Below, in pieces: positions 16,618 to 24,110 of a DNA stretch of 64,000 nt. Under the pieces are notes generated by a model. It searched no databases. It worked only from the letters and a program-made list of their open reading frames with translations, and had not been told where the DNA came from. The translations under genes and the position numbers were made by a program. This stretch comes from Thermus thermophilus HB8. Its GTDB lineage: Bacteria; Deinococcota; Deinococci; Deinococcales; Thermaceae. Position 1 is the stretch's first letter. The number at the start of each line of letters is the position of its first letter. Location of the stretch: NCBI RefSeq assembly GCF_000091545.1, contig NC_006461.1, positions 867,564-931,563 on the forward strand, written 5' to 3'.

Positions 16618-16935
16618 ATGAGCGGGTGGACCTACCTCTTCCTCGCCATCCTCTCCGAGATCCTGGCTTCCAGCGCCCTCAAGGCCTCCCAGGGCTTCAG
16701 CCGCTTCCTCCCGAGCCTCGTGGTGGTGGGGGGCTACGGCCTCGCCTTTTACTTCCTAAGCCTCTCTTTGAAGACCGTTCCCCTGAGCCTGGCCTACGCC
16801 GTCTGGGCCGGGGTGGGGACGGCGGCCATCGCCCTCATCGGGGCCTTTTTCTTCGGGGAGGCCATCTCCCCCAAGGGGTGGCTCGGCATCGCCCTGGTGG
16901 CGGTGGGGGTGGTTCTCATCCGCCTGGCGGACTAG
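16618..16935 (+). CDS. Small multidrug resistance (SMR/EmrE-type) transporter
   Basis: A 105-residue protein with four membrane helices. It keeps the key features of EmrE-type exporters: WTYLFLAILSEILASSALKAS carries the membrane-embedded Glu (residue 13) that binds protons and cations. LSLAYAVWAGVGTAAIALIG is the family signature and FGEAISPKGWLGIALVAVGV the last helix. SMR proteins act as antiparallel dimers. The start ATG 16618 has GGAGGG just upstream and diverges from hemL; the stop overlaps the convergent CBS gene by 4 bases. Confidence 0.9.
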   Translation: MSGWTYLFLAILSEILASSALKASQGFSRFLPSLVVVGGYGLAFYFLSLSLKTVPLSLAYAVWAGVGTAAIALIGAFFFGEAISPKGWLGIALVAVGVVLIRLAD

Positions 16936-17567
16936 GGGCGAATGGGCCTAAGCCCCAGGGCCTCGAGGTGGGCCAATAGCGGCCTCAGATCCAAGGCCCC
17001 TACGTAGAGAAGCGTCCGGAAGCCCAGGCCCCCCGCCTCCCGGAAAAGGTGGAGGCCGAGGAGGGGCGTCCGGGTGGCTTCCAAGGCCTCCAAAAGCGCC
17101 CTCAGACGGGGAAGGTCCGGCACCAGGACCTCGAGGGGGCTTGCCGGGGCCCCAGGGCGTAAGTGGTCCAGGAGACCCCTGAGCAGGTCAAAGGCCGTGA
17201 CCAGGCCCACCAAGACCTCCTCTTCCACCACCGGAAGGGCGCCCACCCGGGCGGCCTCCATGCGGAAGGCCGCCTCCTCGGGAGACTCCTCCGGGTGGGC
17301 TTTGGGGAACTCCTGGAGGAAGCGGGCCACAGGAGCTTCCCACTGGGCCTGCACCGAAGCGGGGGCCCAAGGGGCGAGGAAGGGGCGGAGGTACCTCTCC
17401 CCCACCATGCCCCGGTAACGGCCCCCGTCCACCACGGGCAGGTAGCGCACCCCCGTCTGGACCAGAAGGCGGTGGGCCTGCCCCAGGGGCACCTGGGGCC
17501 CTACCACCACGAGATCGGTGCGCATGAGGTCCCGCAGGACCGGGGTCCGGGCCAAGGGCGCTCTCAT
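16932..17567 (-). CDS. CBS-domain pair protein, AcuB-like
   Basis: A 211-residue soluble protein with two CBS motifs: MRTDLVVVGPQVPLGQAHRLLVQ...YLPVVDGGRYRGMV (10-60) and HPEESPEEAAFRMEAARVGALPVVEEEVLVGLV (90-130). A C-terminal ~80-residue region looks like the ACT-like tail of AcuB proteins. CBS pairs bind adenosyl ligands as energy or redox sensors; no catalytic domain is attached, so it probably regulates a partner. It is transcribed leftward from an AT-rich intergenic segment full of inverted repeats. Its stop overlaps the SMR stop. Confidence 0.75.
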   Translation of the reverse strand: MRAPLARTPVLRDLMRTDLVVVGPQVPLGQAHRLLVQTGVRYLPVVDGGRYRGMVGERYLRPFLAPWAPASVQAQWEAPVARFLQEFPKAHPEESPEEAAFRMEAARVGALPVVEEEVLVGLVTAFDLLRGLLDHLRPGAPASPLEVLVPDLPRLRALLEALEATRTPLLGLHLFREAGGLGFRTLLYVGALDLRPLLAHLEALGLRPIRP

Positions 17568-17647
17568 AAGTGCATGATGGGTTACTGTTGGCCTAATGTC
17601 AAGTGTATTGTTGACAGTTGAGCATCACTTATAAGACTGATAGTAAC
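17566..17647 (-). promoter_or_regulatory. AT-rich promoter segment with nested inverted repeats
   Basis: On the minus strand TTGACA (17602-17597) and CATCAT (17579-17574) are 17 bases apart, a plausible promoter for the CBS gene with a very short leader. The same segment holds TGTCAA/TTGACA (17597-17602 / 17611-17616), ATAAGTG/CACTTAT (17566-17572 / 17626-17632) and GTTACT/AGTAAC (17581-17586 / 17642-17647). These nested inverted pairs could be operators or remnants of a mobile-element end. The remaining stretch to 17721 shows nothing else. Confidence 0.5.
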
Positions 17648-17721
17648 TAGACAGCCCGAACGCTCTCCCCAAGCCCCCGACATAATGCGCAACTGGCGCA
17701 CCTAAAGTGCGCTCCCCAGGC

Positions 17722-18258
17722 TTACTGGCCGAAAAGGGCCTCCAAGGGCAACCGGAAGCCCGGTAGGGCCTCTCCTCCTTCCAGAACCTCGTGGGCGCGA
17801 AGAAGCCTCCCCTCCCCGCCCCGCCCGTAGACCTCCACCGCCTTGAGCTCGGGGTAGACCAGCCACACCGCCTTGGCCCCCGCCTCCAGGTAGTCCAGCA
17901 CCTTGGCCAAAACCCCCTCCGCCTCCTCCCCGGGGGAGACCACCTCCACGGCGAGGTCCGGGGCCCCCTCGTAGAACCCCTCCCGGGTCACCTCCTTGAG
18001 CCTTTCGTGGGAGAGGAACCAGACGTCGGGGCTTCGCACCCGGTCGGGATCCCGGCGGAGGACGAACCCCCCCTCCACCCCAGCCACGCCGCGCCCCGTT
18101 TCTTCCAGCCAACGCATCAGGTGGTAACCGATCCGCAAAGCGATCCTTCCGTGCTCCGGCTTGGGCGGCCTCTCCTCCCGGACCTCCCCGTCCACAAGCT
18201 CCCCCCGCTCTAGAGGCAGGGCGAAGAACTCCTCGGCCGTCAGGCGGGTCTTGACCAT
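17722..18258 (-). CDS. Uma2-family (DUF820) putative PD-(D/E)XK nuclease
   Basis: The 178-residue protein follows the Uma2 pattern: LTAEEFFALPLERGELVDGEV, EHGRIALRIGYHL, RSPDVWFLS, APDLAVEVVSPGEEAEGVLAKVLDYLEAGAKAVWLVYPE. The PD-(D/E)XK-like core residues are the Asp of PDLAVEV, the Glu of EVVSP and the Lys of LAKVLDY. Uma2 proteins are common in Thermus and cyanobacteria and their role is unknown. It lies 12 bases upstream of the E1 beta gene, reading the same way, probably by chance of a short gap. Confidence 0.8.
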   Translation of the reverse strand: MVKTRLTAEEFFALPLERGELVDGEVREERPPKPEHGRIALRIGYHLMRWLEETGRGVAGVEGGFVLRRDPDRVRSPDVWFLSHERLKEVTREGFYEGAPDLAVEVVSPGEEAEGVLAKVLDYLEAGAKAVWLVYPELKAVEVYGRGGEGRLLRAHEVLEGGEALPGFRLPLEALFGQ

Positions 18259-18270
18259 GGGGCCTCCTCC

Positions 18271-19254
18271 TTAGTAGGTTAGCGCCTTCCTCAAGGCGGC
18301 GAGGACCCTCCTCGCGTTTGGCCGGTAGAGGTGCTCAATGGCGCTGAAGGGCGGGTAAGGGGCGTCGTAGCCCGCCACCCGGAGAACCGGGGCCTGGAGG
18401 TAGTCTATGGCCCCTTCGGCGATGCGGGCCGCGATCTCCGCCCCGAAGCCCCCGGTGCGCATGGCCTCGTAGACCACGATGGCCCGGCCCGTCGCCCGCA
18501 CGGCCTCGAGGAGGGTCTCCTCGTCCAGGGGGACCAGGGTCTCCAGGTCCACCACCGTGACCTCCACCCCCTCCCTTTGGGCCACCTCCGCCGCCTCCAG
18601 CATCACCTCCACCATGCCCCCGTAGCCGATTAAGGTGGCCGCCTTTCCCTCCCTAAGGACCCGGGCCTTCCCCAGGGGCAGGGTGTAGTACCCTTCCGGC
18701 ACCTCCGCCCTCGCGCCCCGGTAGAGCTTGATGGCCTCGAGGAAGAACACGGGGTCCTCGTCCTCAATGGCGGAAAGGAGAAGCCCCTTGGCCCTTTCCG
18801 GGCTTGAGGGGATCACCACCTTGACCCCCGGGGTGTGGCAGAGGAGGGCCTCGGGGGAGTCGGCGTGCTGCTCCGGGGTGTGGACGCCCCCGCCGTAAGG
18901 GGCCCGCACCACCACGGGAAGCCCCACCCGTCCCCGGGAGCGGTGCCGCCAGCGGCCGAGGTGGGAGAGGATCTGGTCCAGGGCAGGATACAAAAACCCG
19001 GCAAACTGGATCTCGGCCACGGGACGCATCCCCCCCATGGCGAGCCCGATGGCCATCCCCAGGATGCCGCTTTCCGCCAGGGGCGTGTCAAAGACCCGCT
19101 TCTCCCCGTACTTCGCCTGCAGGCCCTCCGTGACCCGGAAGACCCCCCCGAGCCGCCCCACGTCCTCCCCGAAGACCAAAACCCGCTCGTCCCGGGAAAG
19201 GGCCAGGTCCAGGGCCTCGTTGATGGCTTGGACCATGTTGAGGACGCGCATCAC
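18271..19254 (-). CDS. 2-oxoacid dehydrogenase E1 component, beta subunit
   Basis: A 327-residue transketolase-type beta chain: NEALDLALSRDERVLVFGEDVGRLGGVFRVTEGL near residue 10, RVFDTPLAESGILGMAIG near 54, RAPYGGGVHTPEQHADSPEAL near 118 and a C-terminal VVYEAMRTGGFGAEIAARI. It pairs with the alpha chain encoded just upstream (4-base ATGA overlap) to decarboxylate a pyruvate-like or branched-chain 2-oxoacid. No E2 or E3 genes follow. The substrate is undetermined. Confidence 0.88.
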   Translation of the reverse strand: MMRVLNMVQAINEALDLALSRDERVLVFGEDVGRLGGVFRVTEGLQAKYGEKRVFDTPLAESGILGMAIGLAMGGMRPVAEIQFAGFLYPALDQILSHLGRWRHRSRGRVGLPVVVRAPYGGGVHTPEQHADSPEALLCHTPGVKVVIPSSPERAKGLLLSAIEDEDPVFFLEAIKLYRGARAEVPEGYYTLPLGKARVLREGKAATLIGYGGMVEVMLEAAEVAQREGVEVTVVDLETLVPLDEETLLEAVRATGRAIVVYEAMRTGGFGAEIAARIAEGAIDYLQAPVLRVAGYDAPYPPFSAIEHLYRPNARRVLAALRKALTY

Positions 19255-20291
19255 TCCACCTCCTCCACGTGGAGGCCTCGCCTGAGGGCCTCCCAGGCCC
19301 GCCTCTGGTCGGGGCCCATCTCGGCGTAGACGTGCTCCACGATCTCCTCGGGCCTGGGCTCGGGGGCTTCGTCGGCCAGGGCGAGCTCCCTCTGGAACTC
19401 CTCCTCAAGCTCAAGAAGAAGCGCCTTCTCCGCCTCCTCGCCCCAGAGGCCCCGCCCCTCCAGGGCCTTCCGCAGGCGGAGGATCGGGTCCTTGGCCCGC
19501 CAGGCTTCCTCTTCCTCTTTGCTGCGGTAGCGGGAGGGGTCGTCGGAGGTGGTGTGGGGGGCGAGGCGGTAGGTGAGGGCCTCGAGGAGGGTGGGGCCCT
19601 CCCCCTTCCTGGCCCTCTCCACCGCCTTCTTGGCCTCGAGGTACACGGCGAAGGCGTCGTTCCCGTCCACCACCACCCCCGGCATCCCGTACCCCTCGGC
19701 CCGCCTCGCCACGTAGTCCACCTTCATCTGGCGGCTTTTGGGGACGCTGATGGCGTAGCCGTTGTTCTGCACCAGGAAGACCACGGGGGCGCCGAAGACC
19801 GCGGCGAAGTTCAGCCCCTCGTGGAAGTCCCCCTCGCTCGTCCCCCCGTCCCCGATGGAGGTGGCCACCACCCAGTCCTCCCCCCGGTACCGCCCGGCCA
19901 GGGCGAGCCCCACCGCCTGGGGGATCTGGGTGGCGATGGGGATGTAGGGGTTCACCGCCCTGACCCCCTCGGGGAAGCGCCAGCCGGCAGGGTGGGCCCG
20001 CCAGTAGAGGATGAGGGTGTGGATGGGAAGCCCCTTGGCGAGGAGCATGGCGCTTTCCCGGTAGGAGGGGACGACCCAGTCCCTCTCCTCCAGGGCCAGG
20101 GCCACCCCCACCTGGGCCGCCTCCTGGCCCATGAAGGGGGCGTAGACCCCAAGCCTCCCCTGGCGCTGGAGGGTGAGGGCCTTCTCGTCAAAAAACCGGG
20201 CCCGGCGCATGGCCCGGTAGAGCCTCAGGGCTTCTTCCTCCGCTAGGGGGAACTCCCCTTCATCCAGATACCGCACCACCTTCGGCTTCAC
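19251..20291 (-). CDS. 2-oxoacid dehydrogenase E1 component, alpha subunit
   Basis: A 346-residue alpha chain with the thiamine diphosphate motif GDGGTSEGDFHEGLNFAA (residues ~155-172) ending in VQNNGYAISVP, and RLAPHTTSDDPSRYR near 255, the phosphorylation-loop region of E1 alpha chains. It binds ThDP together with the beta chain. The GTG start at 20291 lies inside the end of the upstream aminotransferase gene (32-base overlap), so coupled translation is likely. The lack of E2/E3 neighbours leaves open which complex it serves. Confidence 0.88.
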   Translation of the reverse strand: MKPKVVRYLDEGEFPLAEEEALRLYRAMRRARFFDEKALTLQRQGRLGVYAPFMGQEAAQVGVALALEERDWVVPSYRESAMLLAKGLPIHTLILYWRAHPAGWRFPEGVRAVNPYIPIATQIPQAVGLALAGRYRGEDWVVATSIGDGGTSEGDFHEGLNFAAVFGAPVVFLVQNNGYAISVPKSRQMKVDYVARRAEGYGMPGVVVDGNDAFAVYLEAKKAVERARKGEGPTLLEALTYRLAPHTTSDDPSRYRSKEEEEAWRAKDPILRLRKALEGRGLWGEEAEKALLLELEEEFQRELALADEAPEPRPEEIVEHVYAEMGPDQRRAWEALRRGLHVEEVE

Positions 20292-21405
20292 GGGGGGAGT
20301 TTACCACACGCCCCAGGCGCTCCAGGGCGAGGTGAAGCTCCTCCTCAGTCTTGCAGAAGGCGAAGCGGAAGAGGTCCTTGGGAGGGTCTTCAAGGTAGAA
20401 GGCCGAGGCGGGGATGAGGGCCACCCGCGCCTCCTCCACGAGCCGGAAGGCGTCCCACCCGGGAAGCTCGGCCATGAGGAAGTAGGTGCCCTCGGGGACG
20501 TAGACCCTAAGCCCCATCGCCCTAAGCCCCCCGGCGAGGAGGTCCCGCCTCCTCCGGTAGCCTTCCCGCAGGGCCTCGTAGAACCCCTCTCTCCTCGCCA
20601 GCTTCAGGGCCTCCGCCACCCCGGCCTGGAGGGGCGTGGGGGCGGAGAAGCTCGTCCACTGGCGCATCCCCGCGAGGCGGGGCATGAACTCCTTGGGCCC
20701 CACGATCCAGCCCACCCGGTAGCCCGTGGCCTCGAGGCGCTTCCCTGCGCTCCCCACGGTGAAGGTGCGCTCCGGGGCGAACTCCCTAAGGCGCCTTGGC
20801 CTCTCCCCGTAGTAGAGCTCGTCGTAGACCTCGTCGGATATGAGGAAGAGGTCGTGCGCCCTTGCGAGGCGGGCGATGGCCTCTAGCTCCCTCTCCCCGA
20901 AGACGAGGCCCGTGGGGTTCATGGGGGTGTTGAGGAGGAGGGCCCGGGTCCTTGGGGTGAGGGCCTTCTCCAGGGCGGAAAGGTCCAGGCGGAAGCCCTC
21001 AGGGGTGAGGTCTAAGCGCACAAGCCTGGCCTTGGCCCCCGCCAGGAAGGCGTCCGGCAGGTAGACGTCAAAGAAAGGCTCCAGCACCACTACCTCGTCC
21101 CCCGGGCCCACGAGGCTTTGCAGGAGGACGTAGAGGGCCTCCGTGGCCCCGGAGGTGACCACCACGCTTTCGGGCTCCACGGCGAACTCTTCGGCAAGGG
21201 CCTCCCTAAGGGCGGGAAGCCCCGCCGGGGGGGCGTACTGATCCTGGCGGCCCAAGGCGCGCCGCACCGCCTCCAGGAGGAAGGGAGGCGGGGGATTAGA
21301 GGGAAACCCCTGGCCCAGGTTCACCGCGCCCAGGCGCTGGGCGAGCCCGCTCATCCTGGGGAAGATGCTCTCCTTGGCCGCCTCGGTGCGGGGGTGGAGG
21401 CGCAT
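20260..21405 (-). CDS. Glutamine:phenylpyruvate aminotransferase-type class I aminotransferase
   Basis: The 381-residue protein has class I aminotransferase motifs: LGQGFPSNPPPPF near residue 33, VVVTSGATEALYVLLQSLV near 84, NTPMNPTGLVF near 162, ISDEVYDELYYG near 193 and the PLP Lys in VGSAGKRLEATGYRVGWIVG near 227. The sequence agrees with the T. thermophilus glutamine:phenylpyruvate aminotransferase I recall, of the same length. ATG 21405 is chosen because the longer frame upstream runs into the ABC ATPase gene. It lies 20 bases downstream of that gene, so it may be read through from the transporter unit. Confidence 0.88.
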   Translation of the reverse strand: MRLHPRTEAAKESIFPRMSGLAQRLGAVNLGQGFPSNPPPPFLLEAVRRALGRQDQYAPPAGLPALREALAEEFAVEPESVVVTSGATEALYVLLQSLVGPGDEVVVLEPFFDVYLPDAFLAGAKARLVRLDLTPEGFRLDLSALEKALTPRTRALLLNTPMNPTGLVFGERELEAIARLARAHDLFLISDEVYDELYYGERPRRLREFAPERTFTVGSAGKRLEATGYRVGWIVGPKEFMPRLAGMRQWTSFSAPTPLQAGVAEALKLARREGFYEALREGYRRRRDLLAGGLRAMGLRVYVPEGTYFLMAELPGWDAFRLVEEARVALIPASAFYLEDPPKDLFRFAFCKTEEELHLALERLGRVVNSPREAEGGAVSG

Positions 21406-21425
21406 GGGGATAGGGTAGCGCAAGG

Positions 21426-22337
21426 TTATGCGCTGGGGGAAGGGCGGGCCTCCCCGAAGAGGTGGAGGAAGAGGGCCTCGAGGCTCGGCGTCCCCCGGGA
21501 GACCTCGAGGACCTCCACGGGGAAAGCCCCCAAGGCCTCCCGTAGCGCCTCCCACGGCCCGAGGAAGAAGAGGACCTCGGGGCCTTCCGCGCTCCAGCCG
21601 GGGCCTAAGGCCTGGAGGAGGGCCTCCGCCTTGGGCTCGGCGAGGCGCACCCGGTACCCCTCCCCGGCCCACTCCCGGAGAAGGACCCGGGTGGGGCCCT
21701 GCCGCCGCACCTCCCCCCGGTGGAGGAAGGCCACGCGGTCGCTCACCCGCTCCACCACCTCGAGGTCGTGGGAGGTGAGGAGGATGCCCCAGCCCTCCTT
21801 CTTAAGCTCCAGGAGGATCCCCTCAAACTCCCTCCGGCTCACGGGGTCCAGGCCCAGGGTGGGCTCGTCCAGGAGGAGGAAACGGGGCTTGAGGGCGAGG
21901 GCCAGGGCCAGGGCCGCCTTCTGCTGCATGCCCCGGGAGAGGGAGGCGAGAGGGGCGTGGAGGCGGTCCTTTAGGCCGAAGCGCTCCAGCCAGGCCTCAA
22001 ACCGGGGGCGGACTTCCTTTGGGGGAAGCCCCCGGATGCCCCCGAAGTAGAGGGCGTTCACCAGGAGGCTCAGGTTGACGTAGAGGTTGCGGCTTCCCTC
22101 CAGGAGGACGCCGAACTCGTGGCCCTGGGGTCTGCGCCGCGCCCCGCCCTCCTCCAGGACCACCTCTCCCCCATCGGGGAGGAGGAGGCCGAGGACGACC
22201 TTGATGAGGGTGGTCTTGCCTGCCCCGTTGGGGCCCAAAAGGCCCAGGATCTCCCCGGCCCCAAGCTCCAGGCTCACCCCCTTGAGGGCCTCCAGCTTGC
22301 CGAAGCGCTTGTGGACGTTCTGCACCAAAAGCCGCAT
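21426..22337 (-). CDS. ABC transporter ATP-binding protein (ABC-2/LanF-like exporter)
   Basis: A 303-residue ATPase with Walker A GLLGPNGAGKTTLIK (near 33), a Q-loop-region change, the signature LASLSRGMQQKAALALAL near 135 and Walker B RFLLLDEPTLGLDPVS near 152, then the H-loop LLTSHDLEVVE. The ~80-residue C-terminal extension is usual in ABC-2 drug or lantibiotic-immunity exporters. Its start overlaps the last base of the permease stop. With two tandem permeases of ~250 residues, the set resembles LanFEG-type peptide exporters. Confidence 0.88.
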   Translation of the reverse strand: MRLLVQNVHKRFGKLEALKGVSLELGAGEILGLLGPNGAGKTTLIKVVLGLLLPDGGEVVLEEGGARRRPQGHEFGVLLEGSRNLYVNLSLLVNALYFGGIRGLPPKEVRPRFEAWLERFGLKDRLHAPLASLSRGMQQKAALALALALKPRFLLLDEPTLGLDPVSRREFEGILLELKKEGWGILLTSHDLEVVERVSDRVAFLHRGEVRRQGPTRVLLREWAGEGYRVRLAEPKAEALLQALGPGWSAEGPEVLFFLGPWEALREALGAFPVEVLEVSRGTPSLEALFLHLFGEARPSPSA

Positions 22338-23098
22338 CAGTACCTCCCTAATAGGCCCCTCCGCCGCACCGCCGCGTAGACCCAGGCCATGGCGAAAAGC
22401 CCCGCCCCGAGGAAGAGGAGGGCTTGGACCAGGGCCAGGAGGAGAAGCCCCGGAGAAACCTCCTCCCCTGTGAAGGCGAGCCGGAGGAGGTAGGCCCCCG
22501 GGGCAAAGGGCAGGTGGGTCATCCAGGGCTCAAACCGGACCAGGGAGAAGAAGTAAGGCAGGAAGAGGAACTGGACGATGGTGAAGAAGCCCTCCACCCG
22601 CTTGAACTGGAGGGCCAAGGCCCCCATGCCGAGGGCGAAGCCCAAGGCGGCGAGGTACAGGGGCAAAAGGCCCAGGGGCCACCAGGAGGCGGGGGTGAGC
22701 CTAACCCCGAGGAGGAGAACCAGGGGAAGAAGGGTAAGGAGGTTAAAGGTGATGCCGGCGAGACCCTGCACGAGGGCGCGCAGGAGAAGCTGCCGGAGAA
22801 GCCCTCCTCGGGCCAGGCCCAGGTGCTCCAGGGTGCCTAAGGCGGCCTCGGACTGGACGGAATAGGCGATGGACTGGAAGGTGCCCACCACCAGGTTGAA
22901 GGCGGCGAAGACCAGGAGGAGGGGGCCCAGGTCCAGGCCCAGGCTCGCCAGCCCCTCGGGGGTCAGGTTCTCCAGGCCGAGGACCATGGAGTAGAAGAAG
23001 AGGACGGAGGCCAGAAGCCCCGCCAGGGTGTCAAACCAGTAGCGCTTGGTAAGGCTCCAGTCAAGAAGGATTTCGCTCCAGAGCTGCCAGAGCACCAT
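22337..23098 (-). CDS. ABC-2 type permease, second of a tandem pair
   Basis: The 253-residue protein has six membrane helices and no soluble domain. It shares layout and sequence blocks with the upstream permease (VLFFYSMVLGLENLT, LEHLGLARGGLLRQLLLRA, LPFAPGAYLLRLAFTG), so the two are paralogues that probably form a heterodimer. ATG 23098 is preferred; it starts 6 bases after the upstream stop, and the longer frame would overlap that gene. It is richer in GC than the first permease. Confidence 0.82.
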   Translation of the reverse strand: MVLWQLWSEILLDWSLTKRYWFDTLAGLLASVLFFYSMVLGLENLTPEGLASLGLDLGPLLLVFAAFNLVVGTFQSIAYSVQSEAALGTLEHLGLARGGLLRQLLLRALVQGLAGITFNLLTLLPLVLLLGVRLTPASWWPLGLLPLYLAALGFALGMGALALQFKRVEGFFTIVQFLFLPYFFSLVRFEPWMTHLPFAPGAYLLRLAFTGEEVSPGLLLLALVQALLFLGAGLFAMAWVYAAVRRRGLLGRY

Positions 23099-23103
23099 GC
23101 CCC

Positions 23104-23859
23104 CTAGAACCTCCCCAATATACCCCGCCTGCGGACTAGGCGGTACATGTAGGCCATGGCCCAAAGGCCCGCCCCGAAGAGGAGGAGGCCCTGGAGGAGG
23201 GCCAGGAGGAAGATCTCCCGGTCAAACTCCCCGCCCGTGAGCCCAAGCCGCACCAGGTGGGCCCCTGGGGCGAAGGGGAGGTAGGCCATGTAGGGCTGCC
23301 ATTGGGTGAGGGAAAGAAAGTAGGGGAGCAGTATGAAATTGAGCACAATAAAAAGGTTATCTACCCGCCTAAAGAGAAGTCCCAAGGATCCCATGAGGAA
23401 AGCTAAGCCGAGGTTTATTGGAAAGAAGGCCAACACACCAAGCGGCCACCACCAGGAGGGTTGGAAGGAAATGCCGCTCACCCAGTAGAGCACTAGGAGC
23501 ACCGCGGCGGCATACAGCCCCCCGTTTAGGCCAAGGACAAAGGCCCTTACCGTTAACTGGGTAAGTAGCCCTCCTCTTGCTAGAGAGAGGTGCTCTATGG
23601 TCCCAAGCATGCTCTCGTTCAAAATATTCAAAGCAAATGTTCGCCAAAGGGCCCCTGCGAATTCGGAGACACCGTATAAGGCGAGCAGAGAGCCTAGGTC
23701 TAGGTCTGATAAAGATGTCTTCGTTACGCTTTTCAAGCCGATTAAGATGGCATAGAAAAACAGTACATCTGCCAACATTCCGGAGAGGAAGTTGAGCCAA
23801 TATAGCTTGTAGTGCTCCAACATCAACCTTACTTCGGCCAACCACTGGAACCGGTTCAT
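23104..23859 (-). CDS. ABC-2 type permease, first of a tandem pair
   Basis: A 251-residue, six-helix protein starting MNRFQWLAEVRLML and matching the second permease through ADVLFFYAILIGLKS, IEHLSLARGGLLTQLTVRA and LPFAPGAHLVRLGLTG. Its first two thirds (about 23330-23859) are clearly AT-richer than the rest of the window, with codons such as AAA, ATT and TCT that neighbours avoid, a sign of transfer or relaxed codon choice. It follows the Cys-rich peptide gene after an 82-base gap that holds a strong hairpin. Confidence 0.82.
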   Translation of the reverse strand: MNRFQWLAEVRLMLEHYKLYWLNFLSGMLADVLFFYAILIGLKSVTKTSLSDLDLGSLLALYGVSEFAGALWRTFALNILNESMLGTIEHLSLARGGLLTQLTVRAFVLGLNGGLYAAAVLLVLYWVSGISFQPSWWWPLGVLAFFPINLGLAFLMGSLGLLFRRVDNLFIVLNFILLPYFLSLTQWQPYMAYLPFAPGAHLVRLGLTGGEFDREIFLLALLQGLLLFGAGLWAMAYMYRLVRRRGILGRF

Positions 23860-23877
23860 CGCTTTATTCCGGAGTGT

Positions 23878-23925
23878 GAGGCCAAGGTGCCTTGACTTCT
23901 TCGCTGCGCAGGCTACCTTGGCCTC
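23878..23925 (-). terminator. Hairpin between the Cys-rich peptide gene and the permease genes
   Basis: GAGGCCAAGGT (23878-23888) and ACCTTGGCCTC (23915-23925) form a perfect 11-bp stem with a 26-base loop. There is no T-run, so it is more likely an attenuator or mRNA-stabilising hairpin than a complete terminator. Confidence 0.6.
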
Positions 23926-23941
23926 CTTACCTAGGCCTCAG

Positions 23942-24046
23942 CTACCAAAGCTTGGTGTTGTGGACGCAGCCCGAATTCTGCCCACAATTGTAGCCACAGT
24001 CGCCGCTAGGAGCTATACGCAGTCCAGGCTTCACGACCCACCGCAT
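23942..24046 (-). CDS. 34-residue Cys-rich peptide, unknown
   Basis: A tiny gene on the minus strand, too short for usual gene finders. The ATG at 24046 is preceded by a near-perfect ribosome-binding site (GGAGGTGAGG with suitable spacing). The peptide opens MRWVVKPGLRIAPSG, then has Cys at residues 17, 21 and 27 (C-x3-C-x5-C, around DCGYNCGQNSGC) and ends HNTKLW. It is short, Gly/Asn/Cys-rich and has no membrane segment. It sits between two strong hairpins, directly upstream of a LanFEG-like ABC transporter and downstream of a Cys-containing lipoprotein gene. This looks like a peptide natural-product or signalling precursor. No modifying enzyme is adjacent, and I know no homologue. Confidence 0.6.
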   Translation of the reverse strand: MRWVVKPGLRIAPSGDCGYNCGQNSGCVHNTKLW

Positions 24047-24071
24047 CCTCCTCACCTCCTTTCCCTAGCCC

Positions 24072-24108
24072 GTGCAGGGGCGAGGTGCCGGCTCTGCCTC
24101 GCCTGCAC
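24072..24108 (-). other. Hairpin upstream of the Cys-rich peptide gene
   Basis: GTGCAGG plus CGAGG (24072-24085, two-base bulge) pairs with CCTCG plus CCTGCAC (24097-24108). It starts two bases after the stop of the lipoprotein gene and ends 25 bases before the peptide start. It could terminate partly, block decay, or mark an RNA processing site. Confidence 0.6.
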
Positions 24109-24110
24109 GT

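Noticed and set aside
17611..17636. Rightward promoter TTGACA with TATAAG
   Set aside because: The hexamers are only 13 bases apart and there is no rightward gene.
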